NCBI GenBank assembly: GCA_017444045.1 | Contig: JAFSXO010000267.1 | Coordinates: 1-12,158, forward strand | Origin: a bacterium | GTDB taxonomy: Bacteria > Vulcanimicrobiota > Xenobia > Xenobiales > Xenobiaceae | Direction of reading: 5' to 3' | Length of the DNA: 12,158 nucleotides | Made by a program: the position numbers and the translations under genes | Shown: in pieces, positions 7,592 through 12,158 of the stretch | Layout: every line of letters starts with the position of its first letter | How positions within the stretch are numbered: the first letter of the stretch is position 1 | Notes under the pieces: generated by a model | Seen by the model: only the letters and a program-made list of their open reading frames with translations | Database searches by the model: none | Told to the model about the DNA's origin: nothing

Positions 7592-9358
7592 TTATAAAGC
7601 GACCTGCATGGCCGGGCGCACCGCGTATCTGCTATTGTTCATGTCGCTGTATAGGCTTATGTCTCCCTGGAAATTGATGTTTGTCGCCAGATCGCCCAGC
7701 CTGCCGCGCGAACGCAGCCACCAGCAGCAGTAGCCAGAAGCGTCTATCCACACTCCCTGCCGCATAGCGAAATCCGTAGGCTTAGCCAGGCGATCGGCGG
7801 CACTGGCCAGCATACTCCCAGCTTCCTCCAAGCTCAGCGGAAAGATACGGTCGTTAGTAGACAAACCCGCATTGTTTAACACACAGCTTACCATGATAAG
7901 AGAGCGCTCCTGCTCATTAAACGCCTGTGCCAGGAACGCGCCATTAAGCCAGCGGCGCAAACTGCAATTGCTCCAAGCGACAGCTCCCTTAACCTCGTTA
8001 TAACGCTTACAGTCCAAGCCCTGTTCCGCTATCACCAACAGGCGATCCGCCTCGCGGCGCAGCACCCGCCAAACGATGGGCTTAACTTCACCATTAGCGC
8101 CCTGAGGATAGCGCCCGAATTCAAATAGCTCGCCTACGCCTTTATGCGCATAAACAGCACCAAGAGACGATAAGCCTGAACCCGCCGAGGACGCGCCGGC
8201 AGACAGCACAGCGGCGGCACCAGCCGAAGACGCACCAGCAGGCGGAGCAGCGGAAACACTCGCCGAGAATGTACCGGCAGGCGGAACAGCGGAAGCACTC
8301 GCCGAGGACGTACCAGCAGGCGGTACAGCAGAAGCACTCGCAGAGGACGCAACAGCAGGCGGCACGGCAGAAGCACTCGCAGAGGACGCAACAGCAGGCG
8401 GCACGGCAGAAGCACTCGCAGAGGGCACACCAGCAGGCGGCACAGCAGACGCACCAGTAGAGGACGTACCGGCAGGCGGCACAGAGACCGAGGTTACAGC
8501 TGTCTTTCCGCCGCCCAGATCAGCGCAAATCTTATCAAACAGTGGCAACAGATCGGCCACGCTCTGAAAGCGATCCTGAGGCTTCTTGCGCAGCATGCGC
8601 AGCACCAAGCCGTCTAGCTCAGCATTAGCCAAGGGATTGCTCTGCGAGGGCGGCGCAGGCTCCGTGTAAACTATCTGATAAATCAGGGCAACCGTACTCG
8701 GAGCGACAAAGGGACAGCTTCCCGTAACCAGCTGATACAGTACGACACCCAAGGAGTAAATGTCGGCGCGGCTATCGGTATGGGCAAAATCGTTAATCTG
8801 CTCGGGAGCTACATAAGAGGGCGTGCCCATGCCCATGTCCCCAGTCCGCGTCAGGCTGTGCTGTCCCGCCATAAAGGCCAAACCAAAATCGAGGATCTTG
8901 ACCTGCCCGCTGTCGGTGACCATAACATTCTCTGGCTTTAGGTCGCGATGTACCACGCCATTATCATGGGCATAGGCCATAGCGGCCAGCACCTGGCGAA
9001 ACAGAGCCAAATTGCGCCGCAGTTCCTCCACATCGGGCACCTGGCCAGTCTGAAGCAGCTCAGAAAAAGGCCGTCCCTTAATCAGCTCCATGGCCAGAAA
9101 CAGACGCCCCTGCTCCTGTCCCATTTCATATACGGTAACGATGCCGGGATGGTTAAGCTTGGCTACAGCCAGCGCCTCGCGCTGAAAGCGCTGCATATCT
9201 TCAGCACTGCTGGAATCATCGTTCAGCACTTTAATGGCCGCCTCGCGCTGCAAAACGGGATCGTATCCCAGCAGAACCTGGCCCATACCCCCATGGCCTA
9301 ACTGACGTTTTATCTCATAGCGTCCTAGCTTCATAGGAATAGCATTCGGTGAAGGCAC
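7592..9358 (-). CDS. Hanks-type Ser/Thr protein kinase with Ala/Ser/Pro repeat linker and C-terminal DUF6273-like domain
   Basis: The frame runs from ATG 9394, but I prefer GTG 9358: it is preceded by AAGGAGA with 7 bases between AGGAG and the start, whereas the ATG has no ribosome site. That gives 588 residues. Numbering from the ATG, the kinase domain (about 25-288) has the P-loop GHGGMGQV (33-40), ATP Lys55, helix-C Glu73, HRDLKPEN (149-156), DFG (169-171) and APE (196-198), so all catalytic elements are present. Residues 305-408 are eight 13-residue VPPAG-SSASASA-type repeats. From about 422 the protein has FGRYPQ, WSNCSLRRWLNGAF, WWLRSRG and AVRPAMQVAL, the pattern of DUF6273. No membrane segment is visible, so it is probably cytosolic. 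It follows the paralogous kinase closely, so the two are probably co-transcribed. Substrate and ligand are unknown. Confidence 0.92.
   Translation of the reverse strand: MPSPNAIPMKLGRYEIKRQLGHGGMGQVLLGYDPVLQREAAIKVLNDDSSSAEDMQRFQREALAVAKLNHPGIVTVYEMGQEQGRLFLAMELIKGRPFSELLQTGQVPDVEELRRNLALFRQVLAAMAYAHDNGVVHRDLKPENVMVTDSGQVKILDFGLAFMAGQHSLTRTGDMGMGTPSYVAPEQINDFAHTDSRADIYSLGVVLYQLVTGSCPFVAPSTVALIYQIVYTEPAPPSQSNPLANAELDGLVLRMLRKKPQDRFQSVADLLPLFDKICADLGGGKTAVTSVSVPPAGTSSTGASAVPPAGVPSASASAVPPAVASSASASAVPPAVASSASASAVPPAGTSSASASAVPPAGTFSASVSAAPPAGASSAGAAAVLSAGASSAGSGLSSLGAVYAHKGVGELFEFGRYPQGANGEVKPIVWRVLRREADRLLVIAEQGLDCKRYNEVKGAVAWSNCSLRRWLNGAFLAQAFNEQERSLIMVSCVLNNAGLSTNDRIFPLSLEEAGSMLASAADRLAKPTDFAMRQGVWIDASGYCCWWLRSRGRLGDLATNINFQGDISLYSDMNNSRYAVRPAMQVAL
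8180..8482 (-). repeat. 39-bp in-frame tandem repeat, about eight units, in the kinase linker
   Basis: Eight units of 13 codons encode variants of VPPAGxSSASASA between the kinase and DUF6273 domains. Two neighbouring units (8342-8380 and 8381-8419) are identical at all 39 bases; the others differ at a few positions. Each whole unit preserves frame, so copy number can change without breaking the protein. The composition suggests a flexible, extended linker. Confidence 0.85.
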
Positions 9359-9373
9359 TCGCTGTCTCCTTCC
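9359..9373 (-). promoter_or_regulatory. Strong Shine-Dalgarno deciding a GTG start for the downstream kinase
   Basis: Read on the minus strand, GGAAGGAGACAGCGA sits directly before GTG at 9358-9356, with AGGAG at 9370-9366 and a 7-base spacer. The upstream in-frame ATG (9394-9392) is preceded only by AGCTAAACA, which has no ribosome-binding core. A second in-frame ATG at 9334 opens MKLGRYEIK and aligns with the paralogue's MNIGRYEIR, but it lacks its own nearby site. The GTG start leaves a 45-base gap after the upstream kinase stop. Confidence 0.65.
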
Positions 9374-9403
9374 AGCGTCCAATGTTACCGACATTGTTTA
9401 GCT

Positions 9404-11206
9404 TTACAGCTTAACAAACAGCGCAGGGCGGATGCAGATATCGGTCTCCCCTACATCACGGCCGCGGTCGTTGATCGCCCCGCCATCGTGCACGCAGGCC
9501 GCGCAGCCCTCCTCGGTGCCCGCCGAGCGCAGCCACCACCAGCCAGAGCCCTCGCCGGAGCTGCCCCTGTAAGCCCCCTCGCTGACCGCGTAAGGCGTGG
9601 GCTGGCAGCAGCGCTCCAGATCGTCGCGGAAATACTCTTCGGCTTCGGCTACACTTAAAAGAAATACGTGACTCCCCGCCCCGCCCTTGCCGCTGCCCCG
9701 CCGGCCGTCAGTAAATCCATCCTCGCGCCCGAATTTAGTGAGCGCGATCAGCTTGCGCTCCTCGTCACTGAAAGCCACTTGATAAAACTCCTCCTCCAGC
9801 CAGCGCCGCAGAGTACAGCCAGACCAGTCGGGAGAATACACAAAGCTGCGGCTGCCGCAGTCGTAGCGCCCGCAGTCCAAACCATAACGGGAAATCAGCA
9901 GCATTTTCCGAGCGCGGCTGTTCTTGTGCAGAACCATCCACTCTATGGGAGCGCTGTCTCCAGCATCGCTCTGAGGATAATGCCCCAGTTTTACGTAATC
10001 GCGGTGCAGCTGCAGATAGGTATACTGAGGGGTGGTTTCCTCCTTATCGAGCAGACCGCGCAGCAGCTCCTTGGCCGGCGTTCCCGCCTTTGCCGACACG
10101 GGCAGCGGGGAGCCGCAGGCGTTGCAGAAGGAAGCCCCCTTGCGGTTGGTGCTATTGCCGCACTGCGGGCAGCGGCGATCGTTGGCCAAGCCGCAATTAT
10201 TGCAAAATTTGTAGCCTGCACGATTATTCCATCCGCAATGCGGGCAGCTTTCGCCATTATTCTCAGACAATGCCAGAGCGTTAGCACCTAAAGGCGGCAT
10301 AACGATCCCCGCCGAGGTTATGGCAGCCGACTTGGGCAGCTCCGCCATTCCAGCCGAAGCGTTTTGCCCTTTCAGCTCCGCACAGGCCTTATCGTAAAGG
10401 GGCATCATTTCTTTTAGACTCTGGAAGCGGCCCTTAGGGTCTTTGCGCAGCATGCGCAGCACCAGCTCATCGAAAGAGCCTACTGCAGGATTGATCCGAG
10501 AGGGCGGAAGCGGCTCCTCAGACAGCACCTTGTATATCAAAGAAACCGTATTGGGAGATTCAAAGGGACATTGTCCCGTAATAAGCTGATTAAGAATGAC
10601 GCCCAAGGAATAGATATCGGCGCGCCAATCGGTATGGGCAAAGTCTTTTATCTGTTCGGGCGCGACATAGGCCGGTGTGCCCATGCCGACATCGCCGGTT
10701 ACGGTCAGATTATGCTGGCCCGCCATAAAGGCCAGCCCAAAGTCGAGCACTTTAGCCTGCCCGTCGGCAGTTACCATGAGATTGTCGGGCTTGAGATCGC
10801 GGTGCACCACCCCGCGCGCGTGAGCAAAGGCTATGGCCTCCAGCACCTGGCGCAGCAGTGCCAGATTGCGGCGCACCACCGCCAGATCCGGAACCTGCCC
10901 AGACTGAACCAGCTGAGAAAAGGAAACGCCCTCGACCAGCTCCATCGCCAAAAAAAGACGTCCCTGCTCCTGCCCCATCTCATAGAGAGTAACGATACCG
11001 GGATGGTTCAGCTTAGATATAGCCAGCGCCTCGCGCTGGAAGCGCTGTATATCCTCCGGATTATGGACGCCGGACTGCATGACCTTGATGGCGACATCGC
11101 GCTGCAGAGCTGGATCGTAGCCCAGCAGAACCTGTCCCATGCCCCCCTGTCCCAGCTGGCGTCTGATCTCATAGCGTCCGATATTCATGCCATGATAATT
11201 CGCCAT
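9404..11206 (-). CDS. Hanks-type Ser/Thr protein kinase with double zinc ribbon and C-terminal DUF6273-like domain
   Basis: This 600-residue protein has an N-terminal kinase domain (about 11-272) with P-loop GQGGMGQV (19-26), ATP Lys41, helix-C Glu59, HRDLKPDN (135-142), DFG (155-157) and GTPAYVAPE (176-184), so it should be active. Residues 321-364 hold four CxxC knuckles (321/324, 335/338, 346/349, 361/364), the spacing of a double zinc ribbon. From about 405 the protein has VKLGHYPQ, WSGCTLRRWLEEEF, WWWLRSAG and CIRPALFVKL, matching the paralogue's DUF6273-like end. No membrane helix is seen, so it is probably cytosolic. The ribosome site is weak: a GGA 12 bases upstream, separated from the ATG by an eight-T run. 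It lies 137 bases after the Rrf2 stop, on the same strand. Kinase identity is secure; ligand and substrates are unknown. Confidence 0.94.
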   Translation of the reverse strand: MANYHGMNIGRYEIRRQLGQGGMGQVLLGYDPALQRDVAIKVMQSGVHNPEDIQRFQREALAISKLNHPGIVTLYEMGQEQGRLFLAMELVEGVSFSQLVQSGQVPDLAVVRRNLALLRQVLEAIAFAHARGVVHRDLKPDNLMVTADGQAKVLDFGLAFMAGQHNLTVTGDVGMGTPAYVAPEQIKDFAHTDWRADIYSLGVILNQLITGQCPFESPNTVSLIYKVLSEEPLPPSRINPAVGSFDELVLRMLRKDPKGRFQSLKEMMPLYDKACAELKGQNASAGMAELPKSAAITSAGIVMPPLGANALALSENNGESCPHCGWNNRAGYKFCNNCGLANDRRCPQCGNSTNRKGASFCNACGSPLPVSAKAGTPAKELLRGLLDKEETTPQYTYLQLHRDYVKLGHYPQSDAGDSAPIEWMVLHKNSRARKMLLISRYGLDCGRYDCGSRSFVYSPDWSGCTLRRWLEEEFYQVAFSDEERKLIALTKFGREDGFTDGRRGSGKGGAGSHVFLLSVAEAEEYFRDDLERCCQPTPYAVSEGAYRGSSGEGSGWWWLRSAGTEEGCAACVHDGGAINDRGRDVGETDICIRPALFVKL

Positions 11207-11343
11207 TCAAAAAAAATATCCGTTCAGCATATCAATGTTGCCGGCCTACTATGACGATAGCTTACGGTCAGCACCTTAGCTCAGGCCTTTTGGCAAGGTG
11301 ATCTCTGCCATGTCCTTGCGGGTCCTGAAATCCGCCTCATGAA
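11207..11343 (-). other. Spacer between the Rrf2 gene and the kinase pair
   Basis: These 137 bases contain no convincing promoter or T-run terminator on the minus strand. An imperfect inverted repeat spans 11272-11300 (cacctt with aaggtg, and an inner ggcc/ggc pairing around TTTT or AAAA), which could form a weak hairpin. An eight-base A run (T run on the coding strand) at 11209-11216 lies just before the kinase start. The absence of a terminator is compatible with read-through from the regulator gene. Confidence 0.4.
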
Positions 11344-11772
11344 CTACGGTGTCTCCAGCGAGCGCCAGTCACTGATCAAATCCTTAAGCGTCACCGCATT
11401 CAGCTGGAAGCGCATGGCTTCCTGAACCGCTTTCAGGCGTTCCTCTAAAAGCCCCTGAATATTGCGCCCCACCGGACACTGAGGATTAGGCTTTTCATGC
11501 AGGTGAAATAGACTTTCCCCGCCTTCAACCGCTTCAAACACATCGAGCAGAGTAACCTCGCGCACATCCCGCGCCAGAGAGGCTCCCCCGACCCCGGCTT
11601 CAACGCGAACCAATCCCGCTGCCTTCAGCTGCCCCAAAATGTTGCGCACGATCACGGGATTAACGCCTATGCTGCCGGCAAGAAATGAAGAGGTCAGCTT
11701 GTACTGTCCCTTAAATACAGCCAAACACAGCAGAATATGAACAGCTATGGGCAAACGCGATGAGAACTGCAT
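11344..11772 (-). CDS. Rrf2-family transcriptional regulator, YwnA-like
   Basis: This 142-residue protein matches Rrf2 proteins in length and order: N-terminal RLPIAVHILLCLA helix, winged helix-turn-helix (about 26-70) with NPVIVRNILGQLKAAGLVR as the recognition region, the G-V-G-G-A-S-L-A wing, and VTLLDVFEAVEG leading into a dimerisation helix. The segment HEKPNPQCPVGRNIQ (about 92-106) is close to the one I recall from Bacillus subtilis YwnA. Only one Cys (99) occurs where iron-sulfur members such as IscR and NsrR have three, so no Fe-S cluster is expected. The family consists of dimeric DNA-binding regulators; the signal for this branch is not established. An inverted repeat lies 43 bases upstream of the start and suggests autoregulation. 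The ribosome site is weak (GGA at about -12). Confidence 0.9.
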   Translation of the reverse strand: MQFSSRLPIAVHILLCLAVFKGQYKLTSSFLAGSIGVNPVIVRNILGQLKAAGLVRVEAGVGGASLARDVREVTLLDVFEAVEGGESLFHLHEKPNPQCPVGRNIQGLLEERLKAVQEAMRFQLNAVTLKDLISDWRSLETP

Positions 11773-11811
11773 TATTCTTTAGTCCATAAAGTAAGATGAT
11801 GTTTACACTTT

Positions 11812-11850
11812 GTTCAATGCCATTAACTTAAGGTTCAATGGCATTGGTTC
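11812..11850. promoter_or_regulatory. Probable operator O1 upstream of the Rrf2 gene
   Basis: A perfect 10-bp inverted repeat, caatgccatt (11815-11824) and aatggcattg (11837-11846), flanks a 12-bp spacer holding the palindrome cttaag. The octamer gttcaatg occurs twice in direct orientation at 11812 and 11833, 21 bp apart, about two helical turns. On the minus strand TTGAAC (11817-11812) could serve as a -35 element for the regulator, with a poor -10 (TTACTT or TACTTT) at 11794-11788. Binding here would then block that promoter. The symmetry is seen directly; assigning it to the Rrf2 protein is inference. Confidence 0.55.
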
Positions 11851-11943
11851 TGATTATTCATGTGAGTTAGCGCTGCGTTGTACGTTAGCGTATAAGTTAG
11901 CGAACAGCATGCGTTAAAGCTCGATTTTCCCAACAGCTGTGGC
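11847..11943. repeat. Three direct GTTAGCG repeats in non-coding DNA
   Basis: GTTAGCG occurs at 11866-11872, 11884-11890 and 11896-11902, with starts 18 and 12 bp apart, and a weaker GTTAAAG follows at about 11913. No gene overlaps this stretch. They may be binding half-sites for the unseen neighbour or a chance cluster. Confidence 0.35.
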
Positions 11944-11945
11944 CA

Positions 11946-11995
11946 CCCCCTCTGTCGCAGTCGCGACATCTCCCCCTGCCATCCTTTAGGGGGAG
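11946..11995. repeat. Palindromic double-hairpin element (REP-like)
   Basis: Two adjacent hairpins are visible: tgtcgc-agtc-gcgaca (11953-11968), then ctccccct (11970-11977) pairing with agggggag (11988-11995) around a 10-base loop. The C-run at 11946-11950 can compete for the same G-rich arm. This layout resembles short GC-rich palindromic elements I recall as scattered in intergenic DNA of many gut bacteria. A perfect TATAAT (11997-12002) follows immediately but has no -35 partner. Confidence 0.55.
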
Positions 11996-12007
11996 CTATA
12001 ATGGGGA

Positions 12008-12040
12008 TCCATTGGCCATTGCTTAAGTTAACGATACTGA
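12008..12040. promoter_or_regulatory. Degenerate second operator-like site O2, inverted relative to O1
   Basis: On the plus strand gccattg (12015-12021) is followed directly by cttaagttaa (12022-12031). The minus strand of O1 contains the same 17 bases in the same order with AAC inserted between the two blocks. Flanking bases are partly conserved as well. The site could be a second binding site for the same regulator, or the matching end of a small inverted-repeat element. Confidence 0.4.
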
Positions 12041-12117
12041 CGCTTTGTTATCCAGCCCCGCCAACCGCAAGCAAGCCAGCTAAGATATTATCATAATAAC
12101 AGCACTCAGTTGTAACT

Positions 12118-12158
12118 TCAAGACTTACATCAAAAAAAAACACCGATGTAACCCTTGA
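12118..12158. terminator. Hairpin with A9/T9 tract at the right edge, possible terminator of an unseen leftward gene
   Basis: ttacatc (12125-12131) pairs with gatgtaa (12145-12151) around an A-rich loop, and tcaag (12118-12122) with cttga (12154-12158) after a 2-base mismatch on each side. On the minus strand the sequence reads ...ATCGGTG followed by nine T, the shape of the 3' arm and U-tract of an intrinsic terminator whose 5' arm would lie right of the window. Which pairing is real cannot be decided without the flanking bases. Confidence 0.3.

Noticed and set aside
8134..8460. Repetitive frames on both strands over the kinase linker
   Set aside because: They are alternative readings of the 39-bp repeat; a repeat unit divisible by three keeps several frames open.
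8180..8482. Repeat array as a CRISPR locus
   Set aside because: The units are contiguous with no unique spacers and encode an in-frame protein repeat.
7592..11206. Receptor-type membrane kinases
   Set aside because: Neither protein shows a hydrophobic segment long enough to span a membrane between the kinase and C-terminal domains.
9668..11254. Longer frames opposite the zinc-ribbon kinase, up to 227 codons
   Set aside because: They mirror the kinase codons; the kinase frame has complete catalytic motifs and theirs have none.
11281..11340. 19-codon frame starting just after the Rrf2 stop on the minus strand
   Set aside because: It has no ribosome site and no recognisable product; the length is within chance.
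11344..11772. Fe-S sensing Rrf2 protein of the IscR or NsrR type
   Set aside because: Only one Cys is present in the region that needs three for a cluster.
12001..12096. 31-codon ORF preceded by AGGGGGAG
   Set aside because: The apparent ribosome site is the arm of the palindromic element, and the product resembles no known small protein.

Overview
The window carries four protein genes, two of them recognisable as a tandem kinase pair, plus a repeat-rich non-coding right end. The organism cannot be fixed from the sequence. A very large, presumably secreted subtilisin-like protease with a CFI-type C-terminal sorting tail, two Hanks-type Ser/Thr kinases ending in a DUF6273-like domain, a YwnA-like Rrf2 regulator and a short GC-rich palindromic element together resemble host-associated anaerobic bacteria. 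Gut Firmicutes or Succinivibrionaceae-like Proteobacteria are both possible. This is inference at low confidence.

Layout. Positions 1-7455 (+) are the 3' part of one giant reading frame that is open at the left edge. It holds the end of an S8 subtilase domain with its catalytic Ser, then about 20 tandem beta-rich modules of 85-110 residues (about 406-6204), an acidic disordered linker, one more module, and a CFI-box domain followed by a membrane helix and an Arg-rich tail. A strong hairpin terminator (7474-7518) lies between this gene and the convergent leftward genes. On the minus strand, reading leftward from the right, are a YwnA-like Rrf2 regulator (11344-11772), a kinase with a double zinc ribbon and DUF6273 (9404-11206), and a paralogous kinase whose middle is a 13-residue Ala/Ser/Pro tandem repeat (7592 to about 9358 or 9394). 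The two kinases are closely spaced. The regulator lies 137 bases upstream on the same strand with no convincing promoter between, so all three may share a transcript.

The right end (11773-12158) has no credible gene. It holds a 10-bp inverted repeat with direct half-sites just upstream of the regulator (probable operator), a degenerate second copy in opposite orientation about 190 bp away, three GTTAGCG repeats, a double-hairpin palindromic element, and a hairpin with an A9/T9 tract at the edge.

Working together: the protease is probably exported and kept at the envelope by its C-terminal tail, with the module array acting as a long stalk or adhesive surface. The kinases lack membrane segments and are probably cytosolic, with their DUF6273 ends as sensor or binding domains. 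The sequence shows no direct functional link between the protease and the kinases beyond being adjacent and convergent. The points most worth following are the three-fold super-repeat in the protease array and the kinase pair that shares both ends but has unrelated middles.
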